Below, in pieces: positions 8,311 through 15,875 of a stretch of DNA of 64,000 nt. The first letter of the stretch is position 1. Every line of letters starts with the position of its first letter. This DNA is from Natrinema sp. DC36 (GTDB taxonomy: Archaea; Halobacteriota; Halobacteria; Halobacteriales; Natrialbaceae): contig NZ_CP084475.1 in the NCBI RefSeq assembly GCF_020405225.1, positions 1 to 64,000 of the forward strand, in the 5' to 3' direction. The notes below the pieces were generated by a model, which saw only the letters and a program-made list of their open reading frames with translations, searched no databases and was not told the DNA's origin. The position numbers and the translations under genes were made by a program.

Positions 8311-9069
8311 CTAGTCATAGTTCATCAACACCTCAACGATGTTCCCGGAACGCATGAGGAGTTCCGGAAACTCTTCGGTGAAGAGATGATCGCTAATTCG
8401 GTTTGTCGGGCCGTATATCGCCAGTGACCCCCGGATCCGATCGTTTCGGTCGATGACAGGAACAGCAATTGAGCGCATACCCGCCAACCGCTCCTCGTCA
8501 TCAAGTGCGTATTGTCGTTCCCGGATTTGTGTAAGCTCTTCACTCAGCTCGCTGGGATTGACAATTGTGTTTTCTGTTCGCCTGATCAAGCCATGCTGAG
8601 CGATAATATCGGACACTCTCTTTTCATCAAGAAATGCGAGGATCGCTTTGCCCGGAGCTGCGGTGTGCATTCCCATCATAATTCCACTATAGATGTTAAC
8701 GGGAATCGCTTCTTTTCCTTCTTCCGTCGCGATGATGACTGCTTTTCCATGTTCCTCAATTGTGAGACTCGCATGCTCACCTGTCTCATCAGCCAAACGA
8801 GTGAGTTCGTCGTTAGCTGCCTGATAAATTTCTTTGTTTTGGCGAGTGAGATCACCCATACGCAGGAAATCCGAACTGATCGTATACTCCCCATCCCGTT
8901 CGACGAGATATCCTAGTTCATGGAGAGAACGGATGTGATCATAAACCGTACTTTTTGGACGATCCATCGATGCAGTCAGTTCAGAGATACCTGCACCGTT
9001 CCTGTCAACTATTTCTTCGATAACTTCAAATGACATCTGTAAGGATTTGACGGGAATATCACGTGCCAT
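8311..9069 (-). CDS. IclR-family transcriptional regulator
   Basis: A 252-residue IclR protein. The N-terminal winged helix (residues about 8-65: GISELTASMDRPKSTVYDHI) is followed by the effector-binding GAF-like domain (about 80-250: HTAAPGKAILAFL, AVPVIDRNDRIRGSLAIYGP). It probably senses a substrate or intermediate of the adjacent route and controls the 2-oxoacid dehydrogenase/hydrolase genes. A perfect TCCGGCA-T-TGCCGGA palindrome lies 34 bases upstream of its start, and two related sites follow. A decayed plus-strand copy of the same gene lies at 9.53-10.08 kb. Confidence 0.85.
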   Translation of the reverse strand: MARDIPVKSLQMSFEVIEEIVDRNGAGISELTASMDRPKSTVYDHIRSLHELGYLVERDGEYTISSDFLRMGDLTRQNKEIYQAANDELTRLADETGEHASLTIEEHGKAVIIATEEGKEAIPVNIYSGIMMGMHTAAPGKAILAFLDEKRVSDIIAQHGLIRRTENTIVNPSELSEELTQIRERQYALDDEERLAGMRSIAVPVIDRNDRIRGSLAIYGPTNRISDHLFTEEFPELLMRSGNIVEVLMNYD

Positions 9070-9102
9070 ACTCCCATGTGTGGTATAATACTACGAAAAG
9101 GT

Positions 9103-9117
9103 TCCGGCATTGCCGGA
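9103..9117. promoter_or_regulatory. candidate IclR operator 1 (perfect palindrome)
   Basis: TCCGGCATTGCCGGA is a perfect odd palindrome 34 bases before the IclR start and just upstream of its TATA-like box, where binding could control transcription. Confidence 0.5.
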
Positions 9118-9276
9118 CAGTAGAACGACGAATTTTAAACCAGAGTAGTAACATTTACAATATTACTCGCCCTCCCATTTGGGGGAATATTGCCAATTGT
9201 ATCTAACATGATTAGACAACACGGTTTCACCAACGCAATATATAGAAAAAGTAATTATTTCCACATTCATAGAGCG

Positions 9277-9290
9277 TCCGGCAATACCAA
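9277..9290. promoter_or_regulatory. candidate IclR operator 2 (degenerate site)
   Basis: TCCGGCAATACCAA matches the first nine bases of the reverse-strand form of operator 1 (TCCGGCAATGCCGGA) and then diverges. Confidence 0.35.
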
Positions 9291-9393
9291 TATATCGGTG
9301 CCAGTATCTCCCACAATATTACAACCATACGATTGTAAAATCACCTATGACAAGCTGTAACACGTTATTATAGCTGAAGTTAGGCCCTCAATA

Positions 9394-9408
9394 TCCGGTA
9401 ATACCAAA
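9394..9408. promoter_or_regulatory. candidate IclR operator 3 (degenerate site)
   Basis: TCCGGTAATACCAAA repeats operator 2 with one change (C to T) across the shared core. Confidence 0.35.
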
Positions 9409-9526
9409 CAGAACTCTGCCTTTGTAGCACTATTTAGTTTAGCATCTCTGCTAGCGTTTATCCGTTGAGTGACCGGTACAGTCGTTGTCACTGTCTATAG
9501 TAGACGTACTACAACGTTCGAACTTA

Positions 9527-10075
9527 CTCAGGATGGGCGATATCAATAGATGTAAAACGGAGATCTACCAAGCCGCGAGCGACGAACTCAAACAGCGGGG
9601 GAGAAAACAGGCGAACACGCGAGCCTCACGATCGAGGAACAGTGGAAAGCGGTGATCATCACCACCGAGGAAGAGATGGAAGCTATCCGGATCAACTTTA
9701 TAGCGAGATCATGATGTACATGTACACTGTGTCACCGGGAAAGGCGATCTTAGCCCTCCTCGATGAGAACAAGGTGTCCGGCATCATCGACTAGTGCGGA
9801 TTGGTCGAGCGGACCGGGAACACAATCACTGACCGCGAGGAACTGGCCGATGAACTGGCGTAGATCCGCGAACACAATTACGCGCTCGACGACGAGGAGC
9901 GGTTGACGGGCAAGCACTCGATCACCGCCCCGTCACCGACCGGGAGGAACGGATCCGGGGGTCGCTGGCGATTTAAGCCCTGACCAACCACATTGATGAC
10001 AAGCGGTTTCGCGAGGAGTTCACGGAGTTACTCATATGCTCGGCAAACATCGTCGAAGTGATGATGAACTACGAC
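9527..10075 (+). pseudogene. decayed IclR-family regulator, inverted copy of the live gene
   Basis: The plus strand reads LRMGD, EIYQAASDELKQ, GEHASLTIEEQWKAVIITTE, SPGKAILALLDENKVSGIID, NYALDDEERLTG and finally NIVEVMMNYD. This follows the live IclR from residue about 69 to its last residue (NIVEVLMNYD). Several in-frame stops and small deletions are present, and the DNA-binding domain is absent. It ends at 10075, overlapping the 3' end of the SnoaL-like gene on the other strand. Confidence 0.8.
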
Positions 10076-10530
10076 TGCTCGTCACCGACGATTTCGGCCC
10101 AGCCTTCGTCGTACTCCGCGAAGTAGTTGAAGTCGGCGACGACCTCAGCGAACAGCCACTCGCCGTCGACGCGTTCGTACTCGTCGTCGTAGACCCCCTG
10201 AATCCACCCAGCTGATCCGTCTGTGAACGTACAGGGGACCTCAAAGTACCAGTTCCCGGTCGCCGTCGTCCCGTCGATATCGATGATCGGGTTGTGGACC
10301 ATGTGCGCCAGGAACGGGTGCTCTTCCCCGACGATGTTCTCGGCAAAGTCCCGAACCGCGTCCCGCCCATCAAAGGTGCCGATGGAGCCGAAATCGAGGT
10401 GTGCGTCCTCAGTAAACAGAGACGCATATCCGTCCCAGTCCCGGGAGTCGATCCGGTAACAGTACTCCGCGCGCAGCTCGGTGATCGCCTCTCGGTACTC
10501 CAGTCGAGTGATTCGGTCTTCCAAGCTCAT
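10069..10530 (-). CDS. SnoaL/NTF2-like protein
   Basis: A 153-residue protein of the NTF2-like SnoaL type: N-terminal helices (ITRLEYREAITELRAEYCY), then DSRDWDGYASLFTEDAHLDFG, the family hallmark, then four strands. Relatives include small cyclases, isomerases and ring-hydroxylating dioxygenase-like subunits, so the reaction is open. The start overlaps the E1 beta stop by four bases, so it belongs to the E1 operon. Its stop codon is made from sequence of the decayed IclR copy, so the natural C-terminus may be clipped. Confidence 0.7.
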   Translation of the reverse strand: MSLEDRITRLEYREAITELRAEYCYRIDSRDWDGYASLFTEDAHLDFGSIGTFDGRDAVRDFAENIVGEEHPFLAHMVHNPIIDIDGTTATGNWYFEVPCTFTDGSAGWIQGVYDDEYERVDGEWLFAEVVADFNYFAEYDEGWAEIVGDEQS

Positions 10531-11504
10531 ATTCGGGGCATTTCTCGGATCGCGGTTTCAATGTCCGATGCGTCGGGGACGACGGCCTCGGTCAGCGGCG
10601 GCGAGAATGGGATCGGCGTGTCGTCGACGCCAATGACCTCGACCGGCGCTTCGAGGTGGTAGAACGCCTCTTCTTCGATGCGTCTTGCGATGTAGGACGC
10701 CGGCCCGTTCTGGATGACGGACTCGTCGGCGACGATGACGCGTCCGGTTTTTCTAGCGCTCTCGATCAGTGTGTCGATGTCCAAGGGTTTCAGTGTCCGC
10801 GGGTTGATGACCTCGACGCTGATGTTGCCGGCAACCGACGACGCGACGTTGAGCGCGTGGTGAAGCATCTTCTGGGTGGCGACAACTGTCACGTCCGCGC
10901 CCTCGCGTTCGACCGCGGCTTCACCGAGCGGCAGCGTGTAGGACTTTTCGGGGACCTCGCCCTCCCGGTTGTACAGCTCCATGTGCTCGAAGAAGAGAAC
11001 GGGGTCATCGCTCCGGATGGCGCTTTTGAGCAGGCCCTTGGCGTCGTACGGCGTGTTCGCGAGCACGACCCTGATGCCGGGCATGTGCATGAATAGCCCG
11101 TGGAGGCTCTTCGAATGCTGCGCGGCGGCGTTCGAACCGGGGCCACCGTTGACGGTCCGGATCGTTATTGGGACGGATACGTCACCGCCGAACATGTACT
11201 TGAACAGGCCGGCCTGGTTCATCACCTGGTCGACTGCCAGCCCCATGAAGTCAGCGTACATGATCTCCGCAATGGGACGGGACCCGGTCAGCCCGGCGCC
11301 GGCGCTGCTCCCGACGATCGCCGCCTCACTGATCGGGGTGTCGATGACCCGGTCGCCGCCGAACTCGTCGTGAAGACCTCTGGTGACGGCGAAACTGCCG
11401 CCTGGCTTCCCGACGTCTTCGCCGATGAGGTACGCCGAGTCGTCGCGGGCGAGTTCCTCAGATAGTGCGTCGTTGATTGCGTGTCGCATCGATTTCTCTG
11501 GCAT
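10527..11504 (-). CDS. 2-oxoacid dehydrogenase E1 component, beta subunit
   Basis: A 325-residue E1 beta subunit with the TPP-dependent transketolase-like fold. Family landmarks are LIGEDVGKPGGSFAVTRGL near residue 22, RPIAEIMYADFMGLAVDQ near 76 and the C-terminal domain starting VEVINPRTLKPLDIDTLI. It pairs with E1 alpha (two bases upstream) to decarboxylate a 2-oxoacid or acetoin and acylate the lipoyl arm of E2. Related to pyruvate, branched-chain 2-oxoacid and acetoin dehydrogenases; sequence alone does not separate these. Confidence 0.88.
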   Translation of the reverse strand: MPEKSMRHAINDALSEELARDDSAYLIGEDVGKPGGSFAVTRGLHDEFGGDRVIDTPISEAAIVGSSAGAGLTGSRPIAEIMYADFMGLAVDQVMNQAGLFKYMFGGDVSVPITIRTVNGGPGSNAAAQHSKSLHGLFMHMPGIRVVLANTPYDAKGLLKSAIRSDDPVLFFEHMELYNREGEVPEKSYTLPLGEAAVEREGADVTVVATQKMLHHALNVASSVAGNISVEVINPRTLKPLDIDTLIESARKTGRVIVADESVIQNGPASYIARRIEEEAFYHLEAPVEVIGVDDTPIPFSPPLTEAVVPDASDIETAIREMPRI

Positions 11505-11506
11505 CG

Positions 11507-12487
11507 TTAGATCTCCTCCGTGTAGACGCCTTCGAAGGCCGTTTCCTCATCGGGATAGTCGCTGTCTCGGGCGAATTGGACAGCCTCGTCGATTCGATCG
11601 CTTGCCGTCGAACGGATCGCCTCAACTTCGCTTTCGTCGAGGTGGCCGCCCTCGACGAGGGACGCTTCGAGGGTATCGATCGGGTCGTGCTCTCGCCACT
11701 GTTCGACTTCCTCATCGGTGCGATAGGTTGTCGGATCGCCCTCGTAGTGGCCGTGATACCGGTACGTATCACAGATGATTAGGGAGGGGCCACTGCCGTT
11801 CCGGGCGCGCTCAACAGCCTCGGCCGTTGCCTCGTACACGTCGTGGACCGACATGCCGTCGACCGTCTCGGCGGGCATGTCGTAGACCTCGCCGCGGGCC
11901 TCAAACCCATCGACGTTGTGCTGGTCCGCCGCGGGCGTCATCTCCCCGTACTGGTTGTTCTCGCAGATGAACACCACGGGGAGGTCCCGGACGCCCGCGA
12001 GGTTCATCGACTCGTGGACGACGCCTTCTGCCATCGAGCCTTCGCCGAAAAATGACAGACAGACGCGGTCCTCATCGGATTGTTCGATAGACAGCCCCGC
12101 TCCGGCCGCCAGCGAGGGGCCTGCACCGACGATCCCATTCGCGCCGAGCATCCCCTGGCTGACGTCGGCGATGTGCATGCTCCCGCTTTTCCCGCCACAG
12201 TACCCGGTCTCCTTGCCGAACAGTTCGGCCATCATTCGATCCGGTTCAAGCCCCTTGGCGATGGAGTGGCCGTGACCGCGGTGCGTACTCGTGATGTAGT
12301 CCTTGTCGCCGATCGTCCAGCAGGCGCCGGTTGCCACTGCCTCCTGCCCGAGACATAGGTGGACGAAACCGGGGAGCTCGTTGTCCTCGAACAGCGAACT
12401 CACCCGCGTCTCGAACTCCCGTATCAGTATCATCTCTCGGAGTTGGTCGGCCAACTGTTCCGTATGCTTTGCTACCTCGTCTGGCAT
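11507..12487 (-). CDS. 2-oxoacid dehydrogenase E1 component, alpha subunit
   Basis: A 326-residue E1 alpha subunit. It carries STHRGHGHSIAKG near residue 53, the GGKSGSMHI motif of the acetoin/pyruvate group, and the TPP-binding GEGSMAEG followed by ENNQY. I chose the ATG at 12487 (MPDEVAKHTEQL) because the in-frame extension upstream is not acidic and not typical. It leads the E1 alpha-E1 beta-SnoaL operon, with gaps of two bases and an overlap. A dead fragment of this gene lies at 8.0 kb on the other strand. Confidence 0.88.
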   Translation of the reverse strand: MPDEVAKHTEQLADQLREMILIREFETRVSSLFEDNELPGFVHLCLGQEAVATGACWTIGDKDYITSTHRGHGHSIAKGLEPDRMMAELFGKETGYCGGKSGSMHIADVSQGMLGANGIVGAGPSLAAGAGLSIEQSDEDRVCLSFFGEGSMAEGVVHESMNLAGVRDLPVVFICENNQYGEMTPAADQHNVDGFEARGEVYDMPAETVDGMSVHDVYEATAEAVERARNGSGPSLIICDTYRYHGHYEGDPTTYRTDEEVEQWREHDPIDTLEASLVEGGHLDESEVEAIRSTASDRIDEAVQFARDSDYPDEETAFEGVYTEEI

Positions 12488-12547
12488 GAACTGATATGAC
12501 GAAGGCGACCACAAAAAACTATGCACCGGTGTCAATCTGCTGCTATA

Positions 12548-13327
12548 CTACTCTCCGAAGGATGGGTCGCGCTTCTCGACGAAGGCGGCCAGTCCCTCCT
12601 CTTTGTCCTCGGTCTCGAAGAGTAGTCCGGCCAGCGCCGCCTCGAGTTCCAGCCCCGACTCCAGTTGCGCCCTAGTTTCGTTAATAGATTTCTTGGCGAA
12701 CCACTGGGCGACCGGTGGGCCGTCCGCGAGGTCCTCGGCAAGGTCGTCGATGCACGCCTTGAACTCCTCGTCGGCGACGACTTCGTTGGCGAGCCCGATG
12801 TCGGCGGCTTCGTTCGCCGAGATGTGTTTGCCGGTCAGTATCAGTTCCTTGGCCTTCAGGTAGCCCACGAGGTGGGCGAGACGCTGTGTTCCGCCCGCTC
12901 CCGGAATGATCCCCAGCCCGATCTCCGGGAGGCCGAACCTGGCGCTCTCGGCTGCGATGATGAGATCGCACATGAGCGCGATCTCGGTGCCGCCGCCGAG
13001 CGCGACCCCATTGACTGCCGCGACGACGGGGACATGGCTGCCCTCGATTGCATCCTCGAGGTCACCCATCGCCTCACGGAACTCGCTGCGGAACCAGATG
13101 CCCGACCGATCCTGGAACTCCTTGATATCGCCGCCACCAATGAAGGCATCGTCGCCCTCGCCGGTGAGGACCACCGTTCGAACTTCCTCCGACAGGGCGT
13201 CAATCGCGTCGGCGAGTTCGATCAACACCTGCGTGTTGACCGCGTTCATCGCGTCCGGCCGCGCCACGCGAACTGTCCCGATAGATCCGTCTCGCTCAAC
13301 TGCAACTGTCTGGTACTCTGCTGACAT
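12548..13327 (-). CDS. enoyl-CoA hydratase/isomerase family protein
   Basis: A 259-residue crotonase. The oxyanion-hole segments are GEGDDAFIGGGDIKEFQDRS near residue 58 and VNGVALGGGTEIALMCDL near 104. The active-site region LPEIGLGIIPGAGGTQRL (near 133) carries the first catalytic Glu. It hydrates or isomerises an unsaturated acyl-CoA in a beta-oxidation-type route. It lies 60 bases before the E1 operon on the same strand. Confidence 0.87.
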   Translation of the reverse strand: MSAEYQTVAVERDGSIGTVRVARPDAMNAVNTQVLIELADAIDALSEEVRTVVLTGEGDDAFIGGGDIKEFQDRSGIWFRSEFREAMGDLEDAIEGSHVPVVAAVNGVALGGGTEIALMCDLIIAAESARFGLPEIGLGIIPGAGGTQRLAHLVGYLKAKELILTGKHISANEAADIGLANEVVADEEFKACIDDLAEDLADGPPVAQWFAKKSINETRAQLESGLELEAALAGLLFETEDKEEGLAAFVEKRDPSFGE

Positions 13328-13467
13328 CCCTTGCCCCTTCGAGGTGTTCTCTCATAATAGTTGTCCACTCCCCGAGTGTATCGTACGATTTCCGTTGGGC
13401 AGTCGCCGTATAGCGACCGAGTTCCGCCGCTGCCGCTTGGTCGACAACACCACTGATTTGGACGCGG

Positions 13468-14478
13468 TCAGGGCGTGATGACCAGATTTCCGACGACCGT
13501 TCGGTCTCGCATGTCGGCGAATGCCTGCCCGGCGAGATCGAGTCCGTACGTCTCGTGAACCGGCGGTTCGACGGCCCCATCCTCGTAGAAGCTGACGACG
13601 CGTTCGAGGTCGGCCTGGGTCCCCATCGTGCTCCCGATCACTCGCTTGTGTTCGAGGAACAACTCCTGCGTGTCGATCTCGGAGAATTGCCCAGCCGTTC
13701 GACCGCAGATGGCCATTCGGCCGCCCCGTCCGAGTGCGGACAGGCACGCGTCCGTGAACTCCCCGCTCAGGTGATTGATGACGGCGTCGACGGGGTCGAT
13801 GTCGTTCAGTTTCTCGTCCAGTTCCGTCACGTCCGCCGCCTGGATCAGTTGGTCGGCACCGAACGCCGGCAGTCGGTCGAGTTTCGCCCCTGACGAGGAG
13901 GTGCAGATCGACCGGGCCCCCATCGTATCCGCGAGTTGCGTGGCCGCGACGCCGACGCCACCCGTCGCACCGGGGATGAGAACAGTGTCGCCGGCGTCGA
14001 CGTCTGCACGCCGGAACATGTGCCAAGCAGTCATGTACGCGACCGGCAGGGCGGCCGCTGCCACCAGATCCACGTCGTCGGACACGGGGACGAGTCGGTT
14101 GGCGTCCACAACCGCCTGTTCGGCGAAGCCGCCATGGAAGAGGCTGTACTCTCGACACAGGTTCTCCGGCCCGTCCCGGCAGAACCGACACGACCCACAG
14201 GTCAACATAGGGTTCAACACTACCGGGTCGCCCGACTGGAGGCCGTCGACGCCGTCGCCGGTCTCCCGAACTGTGCCTGCAACATCGACGCCCGAGACGA
14301 ACGGGAGGTGCTGCTCCTCCAACCTGAAGTCGCCTTCGAGGTAGAGGAGGTCGTGTCTATTCACCGATGCACCTTCGACGTCGACGATTGCCTGGCCGGC
14401 GTCCGCTGTCGGCGTTTCGACGTCGATTGCTTCGACTCCCGACGGGCCACCAAGGGCCGTAAAGGCTGCTGCACGCAT
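13468..14478 (-). CDS. MDR-family zinc-type alcohol dehydrogenase
   Basis: A 336-residue medium-chain dehydrogenase/reductase. It has a GroES-like N-terminal domain, the structural-zinc cluster pattern CGSCRFCRDGPENLC near residues 93-107, and the Rossmann motif GATGGVGVAATQLA near 170. The catalytic-zinc Cys of classical ADHs is not obvious near residue 40, so quinone-oxidoreductase-like chemistry is possible. It sits between the hydratase and acyl-CoA dehydrogenase genes on the same strand. Confidence 0.8.
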   Translation of the reverse strand: MRAAAFTALGGPSGVEAIDVETPTADAGQAIVDVEGASVNRHDLLYLEGDFRLEEQHLPFVSGVDVAGTVRETGDGVDGLQSGDPVVLNPMLTCGSCRFCRDGPENLCREYSLFHGGFAEQAVVDANRLVPVSDDVDLVAAAALPVAYMTAWHMFRRADVDAGDTVLIPGATGGVGVAATQLADTMGARSICTSSSGAKLDRLPAFGADQLIQAADVTELDEKLNDIDPVDAVINHLSGEFTDACLSALGRGGRMAICGRTAGQFSEIDTQELFLEHKRVIGSTMGTQADLERVVSFYEDGAVEPPVHETYGLDLAGQAFADMRDRTVVGNLVITP

Positions 14479-14642
14479 ACACCTGTTTTTCGACCCGACA
14501 CGATTATACTTTCCTGCTAGTCGCGGACTGTAGCCGTCATCGTCTGAGCGCTAGGATGAGATCGAAGAAACCGGAACGCGTGGTGTCCAATCGGTGAAGC
14601 CTATTGTCGGGTCCGTCTGGGCCCTGCCCGACCGGCGATCCT

Positions 14643-15806
14643 TCAGTACGACCGTGGGAGATCGAGGACATTCGTGCTGACGAACGACTTGACTAACTCG
14701 TCGCTGACCGGCGCGACGCGTGCCAGCCGAACGTCGCGGAAGAGACGTTCGACGTGGTACTCGTCGGCGAAGCCCATCCCACCGTGGGTCTGGATCGCCT
14801 GGTCACAGGCGTTGAACCCGGCGCGGGCACCCATGAATTTCGCGGCGTTGGCCTCCATCGAGCAGTCCTCACCCTTGTCGTACAGCGAGGCGGCATTGTA
14901 GATCATGAGTTTCGCCGTTTCCAGTTCCATCTTCGACTCGGCTAGCGGGAACTGGACGCCCTGGTTCTTCCCGATCGGACGCTCGAACGCTTCACGTTCT
15001 TTCGCGTAGTCGACCGCCATATCCAGCGCCAGTTCGCCGGCCGCTAGCGGGATCGCCGCCCAGATGATCCGCTCGGTATTGAGCGTCCTGAGGACGTGGT
15101 AGAACCCCTTGTCCTCTTCGCCCAGCAGATTCGCTTCGGACACGCGGACATCGTCGAAGACGACCTCGCAGGAGCCCAGACACCGCATGCTGAGTTTGTC
15201 GATCTTGTTGACGGTGATACCGTCGGCGTCCGACGGGATGACGAAAAGCGAGATGCCGCTGTGGCGGGAGTTGTCTTCCATCGGGGATGTCCGCGCGAGG
15301 GTGACGATGTAGTCGGAGACGTGTGCGCCCGTCGTCCAGATCTTTGTCCCGTTGAGGACGTACTCGTCGCCGTCTTTATCGGCGGTCGTCTTGATCCCGG
15401 CCGTGTCGAGGCCCGCGTCCGGTTCCGTGAGTCCGAGCGACACGATGGCCCCGTCGGCGATTTCCGGGAGCCACCGCTCTTTCTGTTCCTCGTTGGCGTG
15501 TTCGTTGAGCGAAATACCGCCGAACACCGGTCCGAGTGTGAGCAGGTTTGGACCGCTGACGCCGCCGCCGTGCCGCCCGAGGGCCAACCCGACCGCGGCG
15601 ACCTCCTCCATACCGAGCCCTTCGCCGCCGTACTCTTGGGGCACGGTCAGACCCGTGAACCCTGCTTCCGTCAGATCGTCCCAGATTTCATGTGGGAACT
15701 CCTCGGCCTCGTCTTTCTCGCGCCAGTAATCGAGAGGGTAGTCCGAACAGATATCTTTCGTCAACCGTTGCATCATCTGCTGCTCCTGGGAGAGAGCGAA
15801 ATCCAT
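14643..15806 (-). CDS. acyl-CoA dehydrogenase
   Basis: A 387-residue FAD-dependent acyl-CoA dehydrogenase. It has the N-terminal helical domain (MDFALSQEQQMMQRL), SLGLTEPDAGLDTAGIKT near residue 118, KIWTTGAH in the middle sheet, and the C-terminal signature QTHGGMGFADEYHVERLFRD. It oxidises an acyl-CoA to the 2,3-enoyl-CoA, feeding the hydratase next door. I chose the ATG at 15806 because the 18 in-frame codons before it are basic and untypical. Electrons would pass to ETF, which is not encoded here. Confidence 0.88.
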   Translation of the reverse strand: MDFALSQEQQMMQRLTKDICSDYPLDYWREKDEAEEFPHEIWDDLTEAGFTGLTVPQEYGGEGLGMEEVAAVGLALGRHGGGVSGPNLLTLGPVFGGISLNEHANEEQKERWLPEIADGAIVSLGLTEPDAGLDTAGIKTTADKDGDEYVLNGTKIWTTGAHVSDYIVTLARTSPMEDNSRHSGISLFVIPSDADGITVNKIDKLSMRCLGSCEVVFDDVRVSEANLLGEEDKGFYHVLRTLNTERIIWAAIPLAAGELALDMAVDYAKEREAFERPIGKNQGVQFPLAESKMELETAKLMIYNAASLYDKGEDCSMEANAAKFMGARAGFNACDQAIQTHGGMGFADEYHVERLFRDVRLARVAPVSDELVKSFVSTNVLDLPRSY

Positions 15807-15875
15807 GATTATAATATTCCGGTCACGTATCTTAGTGTTTTTGTTAGTGTGCCTGCACATCGCGGCCGAGCGTCC

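Larger units (their letters stand above)
9070..9526. promoter_or_regulatory. AT-rich shared promoter region between two IclR copies
   Basis: About 457 bases with no open gene, clearly more AT-rich than the flanks. It separates the live IclR (minus strand) from the dead IclR (plus strand) and is the centre of a decayed inverted duplication. It contains three TCCGG(C/T)A(A/T)T(A/G)CC-type sites and, near 9086-9096 on the minus strand, a TATA-like AGTATTATACC. Confidence 0.55.
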
